Assembly (NCBI GenBank): GCA_019242065.1
Contig: JAFAWJ010000162.1
Span: 1-11,258 of the forward strand
From: Chloroflexota bacterium
Lineage (GTDB): Bacteria > Chloroflexota > UBA6077 > CF-72
Length of the DNA stretch: 11,258 bases
Direction of reading: 5' to 3'
Part shown: piece after piece, positions 5,012 through 11,258 of the stretch
Numbering within the stretch: position 1 is the stretch's first letter
How the letters are laid out: each line of letters opens with the position of its first letter
Translations under genes and position numbers: made by a program
The notes under the pieces: model-generated
Seen by the model: the letters and a program-made list of their open reading frames with translations, nothing else
Told to the model about the DNA's origin: nothing
The model's database searches: none

Positions 5012-6862
5012 CTACTGGGCCGCGGCCATAGCGTCGTTGTACTCCTGCTTGATCTTGGTCCCGACGGAATCCTGCCAGGCCTTGACCAGCTGGTCGTAGT
5101 TGGCCATGGGATCGCGGCCAAGGACGATGTTGTTGACACCGTCGGTAAAAGCTTGCTCGGCTTGCTTGCCCGCCGACGACGCCAGCGTTGGCGAATAGTA
5201 GCCAAGGGTCACGTCGGCGACCGCGATGTTCGTGTGGACCAGCTGGCGTTCGATCTGGTTGACGTGCATCGCGTAGTTGGGGATACCCGCGTAATAGGTA
5301 GCGTACGGGCGGTCGGACATGTATTGCCAGGGTACGTACTGCGAGCGGGACTTGCCATCCGCGGTCAGCATCGGGTTGCCGTCCGCGCCGATGGTGTAGT
5401 CGGCGGGCGTCAGCCCGTACGTAATGAGCAGATCCTCCTGGGTACCGAATGGCTTGGCGAGATAGTCGATGATGCGCAGCAGCTCCTGGACCCGGTCGGG
5501 CGAGCTGCTCTTCTTCATGACGTTGGTGGAGATGTACCCGCCGGTGATGTAGCTCTGCACTTTGGTGTTGGAATCAGAGCTGAAGGGCAGGATGATGTCG
5601 AAATTGGTCGGCGGGTCCTGCTGCAGTCCACGCAGCCAGAAGTCGTTCCACGAGTTGCCAAAGCCCTCGACGCAGGTGGCGAACATCTTGCCGACGAAAT
5701 TCCCACGGGCATCGTTGCTGCTCGGCGCGTTGGGCCAGATGAGCCCGCTGGCCCACAGATCGCGGAGGTAGCCGACGGCTGCTTTGTACTGGTCGGTCTC
5801 ACGGTCGCGGATGACCTTGCCGGAGGAGTCCAGGCCCCAGTTGTTGGGTGCGCCGAACATCATGGCGTAGCCGAGAATGCCCATGTTCGCCGCGCCAATG
5901 CCGTTGACGACGGCACCCAGGCCCCAGACGCCATTATTCGGATCGTTGAGCTCGGCGATGATTTTCTTCCAGTCGTCGGCGCTCTGCGGCTGCGTATCCG
6001 CGCCGACTTTAGCATTCCACATGTCGGTGTTCTTGAAGAAGTAGCTCAGACCCGGCAGATAGCGGTGGATGGGCCAACTGTAGAGCGCTCCGTTGATCAC
6101 ACACGCCGAGTTGGACCACGCATACGTAGGAATGGCGGCCAGGTTCGGGTAGTCCTTGATGGCGTCGCCCGCGAGGTACTGCGTCAGATCCTGGCACTGG
6201 GACTTGACGAACTCGGCGGTGCCGGGCGGCACGAAGGCGCCGGTGATACCCGCAAAGAGGTGGATGATGTCGGGGATGTCGCCACCGGCCATCATGGTCG
6301 CCATCCTGAGCGGATAGTCCGCTCCAGACACCTGCGTCATCTGTACATTGGCATTCAACGCTTTGTTGACCGCCTGCCAGGTGGGGTTGCTGTCGTACGG
6401 AGTGGGCGGTGGATAGTAGTCGACCATGAAGGCGTTGACGGTGCTGCCGGTGCCTGGCGCGGGCTTGTTCCAGGAGACGGGCGGATCCTTGGGGAAGTTG
6501 CTCCAGGCCAGGGTGACGCGCGGATCGTGCGCGTCGAAATCGGGAGGAGCGGCGAGATTGGGTGCGATGTAACTGGGCAAGGCCGCGCTGCTCTTGCCCG
6601 CGGCCGTGGCGCCAACCACGGTCGGTGCGGCGGCCGGGGTTTGAGCAGCGGCGGCGGCTGGGGTCGAGACGGCGAGGGCAGTGGGTGCCGCCGCTGGTGC
6701 GCTCGTCGGCGCGGCCGCAGGGGCGGTGGTCGGCGCCGGCGCGGCCGTGGGGCTGCTCTGCGTGGCGGCGGCGCCACAGGCGGCTAACAGGAACCCGGCT
6801 CCCGTCCCCAATGTGATCTGGATGAATGCGCGCCTGCTGACGCTCCCCGCGCGACTGTCCAT
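5012..6862 (-). CDS. Tat-exported ABC transporter solute-binding lipoprotein
   Basis: The 616-residue protein starts with a twin-arginine signal (S9-R10-R11-A-F-I) and hydrophobic core, and has a lipobox LAAC with C29 as the lipidated residue. Residues 30 to about 95 are a low-complexity Ala/Pro/Thr linker, a cell-surface tether common in Chloroflexota binding proteins. The folded part has the family 1 binding-protein layout. It includes a conserved ADYPLRMATMMAGGDIPDII segment (Y-x-x-x-x-x-x-M-M-A-G-G-D-I-P-D), a central NGALYSWP region and a C-terminal half rich in aromatic residues. Close relatives bind sugars, oligosaccharides or other organics, so the ligand is open. No permease or ATPase gene is adjacent, which makes it an orphan unless partners lie elsewhere. 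The start is supported by GAGG (6877-6874) 11 nt upstream. It is followed without a gap by the alcohol dehydrogenase. Confidence 0.9.
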   Translation of the reverse strand: MDSRAGSVSRRAFIQITLGTGAGFLLAACGAAATQSSPTAAPAPTTAPAAAPTSAPAAAPTALAVSTPAAAAAQTPAAAPTVVGATAAGKSSAALPSYIAPNLAAPPDFDAHDPRVTLAWSNFPKDPPVSWNKPAPGTGSTVNAFMVDYYPPPTPYDSNPTWQAVNKALNANVQMTQVSGADYPLRMATMMAGGDIPDIIHLFAGITGAFVPPGTAEFVKSQCQDLTQYLAGDAIKDYPNLAAIPTYAWSNSACVINGALYSWPIHRYLPGLSYFFKNTDMWNAKVGADTQPQSADDWKKIIAELNDPNNGVWGLGAVVNGIGAANMGILGYAMMFGAPNNWGLDSSGKVIRDRETDQYKAAVGYLRDLWASGLIWPNAPSSNDARGNFVGKMFATCVEGFGNSWNDFWLRGLQQDPPTNFDIILPFSSDSNTKVQSYITGGYISTNVMKKSSSPDRVQELLRIIDYLAKPFGTQEDLLITYGLTPADYTIGADGNPMLTADGKSRSQYVPWQYMSDRPYATYYAGIPNYAMHVNQIERQLVHTNIAVADVTLGYYSPTLASSAGKQAEQAFTDGVNNIVLGRDPMANYDQLVKAWQDSVGTKIKQEYNDAMAAAQ

Positions 6863-6908
6863 ATATGTGACTACCTCGTCGACCTGAAAAGACTCGCTGC
6901 CGGTAAGT

Positions 6909-6944
6909 GTGCCACCTCGGCACGCATTCCGACGGCAAAGTCGG
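6909..6944 (-). terminator. Two short hairpins between the PAC2 and solute-binding protein genes
   Basis: Reading leftward, 8 nt after the PAC2 stop codon, comes CCGAC-TTTGCC-GTCGG (6944-6929), then GTGCC-GAGGT-GGCAC (6923-6909). Neither is followed by a T-tract. They may lessen read-through from PAC2 into the solute-binding protein gene, whose promoter would then have to lie in the short stretch 6863-6908, where no clear one is visible. Confidence 0.3.
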
Positions 6945-6952
6945 TCGCGCGG

Positions 6953-7906
6953 CTAGCTGTCGGTCGGCGGGTCGTCCTGTCCCTGGCGCAGTTGCTTGAG
7001 AAAGTCCTCCAGCTCGCGCACGACGTCCGCGCCACGCGGCAGCTCGCCTCCGCCGGCAGTTTCGGACGGCGGAGGCTCCAGGTTGGGCGGCTCGGGCTCC
7101 TCCTCCGCGGCCTGTGCGAGTTTGTCGATCTCCGCCCGCAGCTCCGGCTGATTGGCCAGCAACTGGTCAACCTGTTCGTTGTACGAGCGCACGCCGCGCT
7201 CCAGGTCGGCCAGCGGCAGACGCACGCCGTACACGTCGCCCACGGCGCGCAGCAACTCGAGCGACGTGCGCGGATTGGCGGAGTTGCCCAGGTAATTGGG
7301 CGTGGAGGCGGTCACGCTGATCGCCGCCAGACCCCGCTCGCGGGCGCCCACGGACAGGATCGTGGCGATGCCGGTCGGCCCTTCGTACGCGTTGCGCCGG
7401 ATGCCACGTCCGCGCAGCGCCAGGCGCCAGGCTTCGGTGGTCGCCCAACCGCGCAATGGCACGCTGGCACGGTGGTGGGTCGGCGCCAGCACGGTGCCGA
7501 GCGTCATCAGCGCTTCGACGCCGACCTGCTGGAAGACGTCGAGCATCACGCGCGTGAACGTCTGCCAGCGCAGATTAGGCTCGGGCCCGATGAACAGCAC
7601 CAGGTCGTGCTCGACCGCCTCGTCCATGTGGGCGGCATGCCAGCGGCCCGGTCGCCAGCGCACGGAGCGGTCGCCGGGGCCGCGCACGACGACGCGAGGC
7701 CGCGTGTCCGTGAAGTTGTAAAAGGTTTCCGGATCGAGCTCGGCGATACGCGGGGCGGCGAGCTGATCCACCAGGTAGCGCAGGGCGTTGGTAGCCGCCC
7801 AGCTGCCGTCGATCCAGCCGCCAAAGGCGATCAGCGCGTACGGTCGCCTCAGGCCAAGGCTGCCGAGATCCTCGAGTGGCCGCACGTACTCGTCGAGATC
7901 GCTCAC
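6953..7906 (-). CDS. PAC2 family protein (proteasome assembly chaperone 2-like)
   Basis: The 317-residue protein matches the PAC2 fold family (PF09754). Near the N-terminus is YALIAFGGWIDGSWAATNAL, then LDPETFYNFTDTRPRV, both strongly conserved in bacterial members. LVLFIGPEPNLRWQTF and the region GIATILSVGARERG with TPNYLGN also fit. Bacterial PAC2 proteins have no settled function; their names (proteasome chaperone, carboxylate-amine ligase) come from distant homology. The last 65 residues form an acidic Pro-rich tail plus a short predicted helix (VVRELEDFLKQLRQ). The frame is open to a TTG at 7933, but GTG 7906 is preferred. TATACT lies 6 nt upstream of it, the geometry of a leaderless transcript, and there is no well-spaced Shine-Dalgarno. 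It diverges from the cupredoxin gene. Confidence 0.9.
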   Translation of the reverse strand: MSDLDEYVRPLEDLGSLGLRRPYALIAFGGWIDGSWAATNALRYLVDQLAAPRIAELDPETFYNFTDTRPRVVVRGPGDRSVRWRPGRWHAAHMDEAVEHDLVLFIGPEPNLRWQTFTRVMLDVFQQVGVEALMTLGTVLAPTHHRASVPLRGWATTEAWRLALRGRGIRRNAYEGPTGIATILSVGARERGLAAISVTASTPNYLGNSANPRTSLELLRAVGDVYGVRLPLADLERGVRSYNEQVDQLLANQPELRAEIDKLAQAAEEEPEPPNLEPPPSETAGGGELPRGADVVRELEDFLKQLRQGQDDPPTDS

Positions 7907-7912
7907 AGTCGG

Positions 7913-7918
7913 AGTATA
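7913..7918 (-). promoter_or_regulatory. -10 element of a probable leaderless PAC2 transcript
   Basis: On the minus strand TATACT (7918-7913, five of six matches to TATAAT) is followed by exactly 6 nt and then GTG (7906-7904). Transcription from this box would start at or next to the GTG. The sequence 17 nt further upstream (ACGGCC) is a poor -35. Leaderless starts of this layout are frequent in GC-rich phyla. Confidence 0.5.
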
Positions 7919-7993
7919 GGTCCTGGGCGGCAATCCGGCCGTCGTGGGCTGGTTTATCCGAAGCGACCAGTAACCACGGAGGTCAGCAAGCTG

Positions 7994-8431
7994 ATGTCAC
8001 CAGGTGTTCGACGTATGTGGGGCTTCGCCGTGTGCGGATTGATACTCGTTGGCAGCGTGTTGCTCGTCGCCTGCGCGCCGCAGGTCGCGACGGTGAGCTC
8101 GGTCGCGTTTGCGACGCCGGTTCCGCCAGCCGCTCTGGCGACCGTTCCGCCGCCCAAGCCAGCCCATCCCACGGACGCCAACGGCGGTCCGTCGGTGACC
8201 ATCGAGAACTTCAACTTCGTCGCCGCGTCGCTCACCGTGCCGGCGGGAACCACCGTGGTGTGGACCAACGCCGACGACATCGAGCACACGGTCACCGCAT
8301 CCGACAACAGCTTTTCGTCGTCGGCCATCGAGCCGGATGGCCAGTTCTCGTACACGTTCTCCACGCCGGGCACGTACACCTACTTCTGCGCCATCCACCC
8401 ATTCATGACTGGCAAGGTGATCGTCCAATGA
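7994..8431 (+). CDS. Cupredoxin (plastocyanin/azurin-like) lipoprotein
   Basis: The 145-residue protein has an N-terminal hydrophobic stretch (W9-A26) ending in lipobox LVAC, with C27 lipidated. A Pro/Ala-rich linker spans about 28-66. A single cupredoxin domain covers 67-145. The type 1 copper ligands are all present: H98 in IEHTVTA, and C132, H135 and M138 in CAIHPFM (C-x2-H-x2-M). The small domain starting VTIENFNFVAASLTVPAGTTVVW is typical of plastocyanin-like electron carriers or copper-binding proteins outside the membrane. The ATG at 7994 is preceded by GGAGG (7978-7982) at 11 nt. The frame is open much further upstream, but that part is antisense to the PAC2 gene. The stop overlaps the next ATG by 4 bp (ATGA), so it is translated together with the phosphoesterase. 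Its redox partner is unknown. Confidence 0.92.
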   Translation: MSPGVRRMWGFAVCGLILVGSVLLVACAPQVATVSSVAFATPVPPAALATVPPPKPAHPTDANGGPSVTIENFNFVAASLTVPAGTTVVWTNADDIEHTVTASDNSFSSSAIEPDGQFSYTFSTPGTYTYFCAIHPFMTGKVIVQ

Positions 8432-9363
8432 ACACCGCGCACGACGGCATTGACCGACGCGGCTTTCTCAAGTGCATGGCATGGGCCGGCACCGGCGTGA
8501 TCTGGACAATGAGCGCCGGCGTGCTGTCCTCGTGCGGCCTCAGCCTCCCGAACGCCAGCCCGCAGTCAGGCGACTTCACGTTCGTGCAGATCAGCGACAG
8601 CCACATCGGCTTTAGCAATGTGCCCAACATGGACGTCACGAGCACGTTCCAGAAAGCGGTGGATGCGGTCCACGCGCTGCCCACTCGGCCTGCATTTGTG
8701 TTGCATACCGGCGACCTCAGCCATCTGTCGATGCCGCCTCAGTACGACACGGTGGACCAGGTCCTCAAGGGCGCCGGATTCGACCAGACCCAGGTCTTCA
8801 CCGTGCCGGGCGAGCACGACACGTTCATCGACAATGGCAAGGCGTACCTGGATCGTTTTGGGACCAGCGCCAATCCCACGGGCTGGCGCAGCTTCGACTA
8901 TCAGGGTGTCCACTTCGTCGGCCTGGTCAACGTCTGGAATCTGAAGTCCGGTGGCTTCGGAGTCCTTGGCGACGACCAGCTTGCCTGGTTGAAGACCGAC
9001 CTCGCGCCGTTGAGCGCCAGCACACCGGTGGTCGTCTACGCACACGTGCCGCTGTGGGCGGTATATCCAGACTGGGGTTGGGGTACGACGGATGCCGAAC
9101 AGGCGCTTTCGCTGTTGAGTCGTTTCGGGTCGGTGACCGTGTTGAACGGACATATCCACCAGGTGCTCCAGAAAGTAGAGGGCAACGTCACGTTCCACAC
9201 CGCGGCCTCGACCGCCTATCCGCAACCGGCTCCGGGCGATGCGCCGGCTCCGGGCCCGCTACGCGTCGTTCCTGAGCAACTGCTCAGCTCGCTCGGCATT
9301 CGCCAGGTCAACTACGTCGTGAAGTCGGGGGCGCCAGTCATCGTGGACGCGCAATTGACCTGA
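8428..9363 (+). CDS. Tat-exported calcineurin-like metallophosphoesterase
   Basis: The 311-residue protein has a twin-arginine signal (D9-R10-R11-G-F-L-K) and a lipobox-like LSSC with C36, so it is probably exported folded and perhaps lipidated. The dimetal site motifs appear in order: D57-x-H59, GD96, GEHD (E129, H130), H206 in YAHVP, and GHIH (H242, H244). The usual GNHD Asn is Glu here (129), inside the otherwise normal VPGEHDTF. Exported enzymes of this family hydrolyse phosphomonoesters or phosphodiesters; the substrate is unknown. Tat export fits a protein that gets its metals in the cytoplasm. The ATG overlaps the cupredoxin stop (ATGA), giving strict translational coupling and a likely joint task outside the membrane. 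The last 60 residues include a Pro-rich segment (PQPAPGDAPAPGP). Confidence 0.92.
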   Translation: MNTAHDGIDRRGFLKCMAWAGTGVIWTMSAGVLSSCGLSLPNASPQSGDFTFVQISDSHIGFSNVPNMDVTSTFQKAVDAVHALPTRPAFVLHTGDLSHLSMPPQYDTVDQVLKGAGFDQTQVFTVPGEHDTFIDNGKAYLDRFGTSANPTGWRSFDYQGVHFVGLVNVWNLKSGGFGVLGDDQLAWLKTDLAPLSASTPVVVYAHVPLWAVYPDWGWGTTDAEQALSLLSRFGSVTVLNGHIHQVLQKVEGNVTFHTAASTAYPQPAPGDAPAPGPLRVVPEQLLSSLGIRQVNYVVKSGAPVIVDAQLT

Positions 9364-9382
9364 GTTTGTAGAGTGGGACGGC

Positions 9383-11032
9383 GTGACACGCCGGTTCGGG
9401 CTGCTGGACGGGATGCTGCCGATCGATCGCGCACGCGTCCCGACAGAGGTCGTCGCCGGCGTGACACTGGCGGCGCTGGCCATCCCCGAAGTGCTGGGCT
9501 ACGCCTCGATCGCCGGTATGCCGGCGGTGACAGGCCTGTACACGATGCTGGTGCCGATGGTCGTGTTCGCAATCGTCGGCTCCTCACGACACCTGGTGGT
9601 GGGCGCCGATTCGGCCACGGCGGCCATCCTGGCCGCCGGACTGGTCGGGCTGGCCGACCCCGGTTCGGCCGCCTATGTCGCGCTGGCAGGTCTGGCGGCG
9701 TTGATCACCGCCGTCTGGCTGCTGCTGGCGCGCTCAGTGGGACTGGCCTTTCTGGCCGACTTCCTCTCGCGCTCGGTGCTGATCGGTTTCCTGACGGGTG
9801 TCGGCGTCCAGGTCGCCGTCAGTCAGATCCCGGCCATGCTCGGCGTGCCGGCCAGTGGCGCGGGAACGCTCGACAAACTCTTCAGTGCGCTCTCGCACCT
9901 GCCAGACACCAGCCGTCCGACCCTCCTGGTCGCCCTGGGCGTGCTCGGCGTGACCTGGGGCCTGAAGCGCGTCGACCGCCGCATCCCGGGTGCGCTCATC
10001 GCCGTCGTCGGCTCCATCACACTGAGCGGGGTATTCGACCTGCAGGCCTACGGAGTGGCGCACCTGGATCCGGTTCCGGGCGGGCTACCCGCATTCGGTC
10101 TGCCCGCCACGAGCTGGACAGCGATCCAGACACTGCTTCCGACGACACTCGGGATGTTCGTCGTGATTCTGGCCCAGAGCGCCGCCACCTCGCGGGCGTA
10201 CGCGACCCGATACGCCGAGGCGCTCTCGGAAAACAGCGACCTCGTGGGCCTGGCCCTGGCTAACGTCGGCGCGAGTGTCTCTGGAACGTTCGTCGTCAAT
10301 GGCAGTCCGACCAAGACCGAGATCGTCGACGGCGCCGGCGGACGCAGCCAGCTGGCGCAGCTCGCGTGCAGCGTCGTCGCCCTGGGCGTGCTACTGTTTC
10401 TGACAGGTCCGCTGGCGTTCTTGCCTGACGCCGCACTGGCCGCGATCGTCTTTCTCATCGGTGTGGACCTGGTCGACATCGCCAACATGCGCCTCGTTCT
10501 GCGGGCGCGCGTGCGCGAATTCTGGGTGGCGTTGCTGACGACGGCGGTCGTGGTCGTCGTCGGGGTCGAGCAAGGCATTATCGTCGCCATGGCGGCGTCG
10601 CTCATCAGTCACACGCGGCGGGGCTACAGTCCCCACAATAGCGTGCTGGTGCCGCGCGCGGATGGCTCGTGGCACGCGATTCCCGTCACGGCTGGCGCGC
10701 AGGCGGCGCCGGGCGTGGTGATCTACCGGTTCACGCATAGCCTGTACTACGCGAATTCGCAGAAGTTCCTGGACGAAGTGCTGCAGCTGACACGACCGGG
10801 GGAGCCTGCCGTCAGGTGTGTGTGCGTCGATTGCACGGCGATCGACGACGTCGACTTTACGGCTGGCGGGATGCTGCGCCAGGTCGCCGTCGAGCTCCAC
10901 GGTCGAGGCGTGCGACTGGTGTTTGCTAACGTGTCGGACACTGTGCGTGAGGAGCTCGATCGCTCGGGCGTGACCAGCGTCGTCGGCAGCGCCGCCTATC
11001 TGGAGGATCTGGCCCAGGCGAGCAAGGCGTGA
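9383..11032 (+). CDS. SulP family anion transporter with C-terminal STAS domain
   Basis: This 549-residue inner-membrane protein belongs to the SulP (SLC26) family, which carries sulfate, bicarbonate, C4-dicarboxylates or other anions; the substrate cannot be told from sequence. The N-terminal signature is ALAIPEVLGYASIAGMPAVTGLY, followed by GSSRHLVVGADSATAAIL. Hydrophobic segments then run to about residue 410. The conserved NGSPTKTEIVDGAGGRSQL loop lies before the last helices. A cytoplasmic STAS domain follows (about 430-545), with the nucleotide-loop-like VCVDCTAIDDVDFTAGGML. GTG 9383 has only a weak ribosome site (TGGGA); an in-frame ATG at 9413 is a possible alternative. It begins 19 bp after the phosphoesterase and is probably in the same operon. 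Its final 63 bp are duplicated just downstream. Confidence 0.92.
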   Translation: MTRRFGLLDGMLPIDRARVPTEVVAGVTLAALAIPEVLGYASIAGMPAVTGLYTMLVPMVVFAIVGSSRHLVVGADSATAAILAAGLVGLADPGSAAYVALAGLAALITAVWLLLARSVGLAFLADFLSRSVLIGFLTGVGVQVAVSQIPAMLGVPASGAGTLDKLFSALSHLPDTSRPTLLVALGVLGVTWGLKRVDRRIPGALIAVVGSITLSGVFDLQAYGVAHLDPVPGGLPAFGLPATSWTAIQTLLPTTLGMFVVILAQSAATSRAYATRYAEALSENSDLVGLALANVGASVSGTFVVNGSPTKTEIVDGAGGRSQLAQLACSVVALGVLLFLTGPLAFLPDAALAAIVFLIGVDLVDIANMRLVLRARVREFWVALLTTAVVVVVGVEQGIIVAMAASLISHTRRGYSPHNSVLVPRADGSWHAIPVTAGAQAAPGVVIYRFTHSLYYANSQKFLDEVLQLTRPGEPAVRCVCVDCTAIDDVDFTAGGMLRQVAVELHGRGVRLVFANVSDTVREELDRSGVTSVVGSAAYLEDLAQASKA

Positions 11033-11094
11033 TGACCAGCGCTGTCGGCTGTGCCCCTTATCTGGAAGACCTGGCCGAGGCAGGCAGGGCATAA
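10970..11094 (+). repeat. Tandem duplication of the SulP 3' end (two 63-bp copies overlapping by 1 bp)
   Basis: Copy 1 (10970-11032) encodes the last 20 residues of SulP, VTSVVGSAAYLEDLAQASKA and stop. Copy 2 (11032-11094) encodes MTSAVGCAPYLEDLAEAGRA and stop. Aligned by codon, 48 of 63 bases agree. Many differences fall at third positions and the stops differ (TGA against TAA), which points to an old duplication whose reading frame was kept. Copy 2 begins with an ATG that overlaps the SulP stop (TGATG) and ends 3 nt before the DUF2252 start. The tiny 20-codon frame has no obvious function as a protein. Confidence 0.85.
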
Positions 11095-11097
11095 ACT

Positions 11098-11258
11098 ATG
11101 CTCAGTATTGACGAGCGGCGTGCCCTCGGGCGGCAGGCGCGCACGGCGGTCCCCCGCGAGGCGCATGCCGAGTGGAAGGCGCCCGCCGACCGGCGCAGTC
11201 CAGTCGAGGTGCTGGAGCTCCAATCCGCCAGTCGGCTGGCGGACCTGGTGCCGGTACG
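11098..11258 (+). CDS. DUF2252 family protein, N-terminal fragment (cut by window end)
   Basis: The frame starts at ATG 11098 and is open to the right edge (53 codons plus two bases). The sequence fits the start of DUF2252 proteins (PF10009): a basic helix (ERRALGRQARTAVPREAHAEW), then SPVEVLELQSASRLADLVPV, matching the family pattern D-P-V-x-L-L-x-x-Q-x-x-x-R-x-x-x-L-V-P-I-R. Complete members are about 400 residues or more and of unknown function, with a suggested distant kinase-like fold. CAGGG (11084-11088) may serve as a ribosome site and lies inside the duplicated SulP tail. The gene follows SulP in the same direction and may belong to the same transcript. Confidence 0.75.
   Translation, partial: MLSIDERRALGRQARTAVPREAHAEWKAPADRRSPVEVLELQSASRLADLVPV

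Noticed and set aside
4337..6787. A plus-strand open frame of 816 codons
   Set aside because: It is antisense to the clearly real alcohol dehydrogenase and solute-binding protein genes. Its translation is rich in Arg, Gly, Asp and Val with no domain, as expected for a GC-rich shadow frame.
6992..7993. A long upstream extension of the cupredoxin frame
   Set aside because: The extension is antisense to the PAC2 gene and shows no domain. The signal peptide and Shine-Dalgarno place the true start at 7994.
9373..10263. A second plus-strand open frame of 296 codons inside the SulP gene
   Set aside because: Its translation is Arg/Gly/Pro-rich low-complexity sequence in the frame next to the unmistakable SulP protein.
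10823..10872. Loss of the phosphorylatable Ser in the STAS domain of SulP
   Set aside because: The site reads DFTA. Thr at this position is common in SulP STAS domains, so this is not an anomaly.

Overview
The window is 11.3 kb of GC-rich bacterial DNA. It looks chromosomal and most likely comes from a member of the Chloroflexota or a related soil lineage. That placement is an inference. It rests on the twin-arginine lipoproteins with long Ala/Pro/Thr linkers, the high GC, the leaderless-looking start of the PAC2 gene and the general gene mix. No ribosomal or taxonomic marker gene is present. No mobile element, CRISPR array or phage gene was seen.

Left part (1-2473). A truncated gene for a secreted YVTN-type beta-propeller runs off the left edge on the minus strand. 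Next is an apparent in-frame-deleted remnant of an amidohydrolase gene (about 646-858), a tRNA-Gly(UCC) gene with a recognisable promoter (854-966), and a 20-bp imperfect hairpin (1064-1127) where the tRNA converges on a minus-strand Rieske non-haem iron oxygenase gene (1139-2473).

Middle part (2474-6862). A class III CoA-transferase (CaiB/BaiF family) diverges from the oxygenase. It converges on a two-gene minus-strand unit made of a Tat-exported solute-binding lipoprotein and a zinc alcohol dehydrogenase, whose stop and start codons abut (TAGATG). The convergent gap carries a GC-rich hairpin followed by three contiguous near-perfect palindromes centred on CATG, spaced 24-25 bp apart. Oxygenase, CoA-transferase, dehydrogenase and solute-binding protein together suggest uptake and oxidative breakdown of an unidentified organic compound. 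They lie in at least three transcription units and no ABC permease is in the window, so the pathway is a hypothesis.

Right part (6953-11258). A PAC2-family protein gene, probably read from a leaderless mRNA, diverges from a plus-strand run: cupredoxin lipoprotein, Tat-exported metallophosphoesterase (ATGA overlap), SulP-family anion transporter with a C-terminal STAS domain, and the start of a DUF2252 gene cut by the right edge. The last 63 bp of the SulP gene are present twice in tandem, in diverged form, just before the DUF2252 start.

The items most worth a second look are the tandem CATG palindromes, the duplicated SulP tail, the long hairpin beside the tRNA, and the cupredoxin/phosphoesterase pair. 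Nothing here is convincingly a wholly new biological system.
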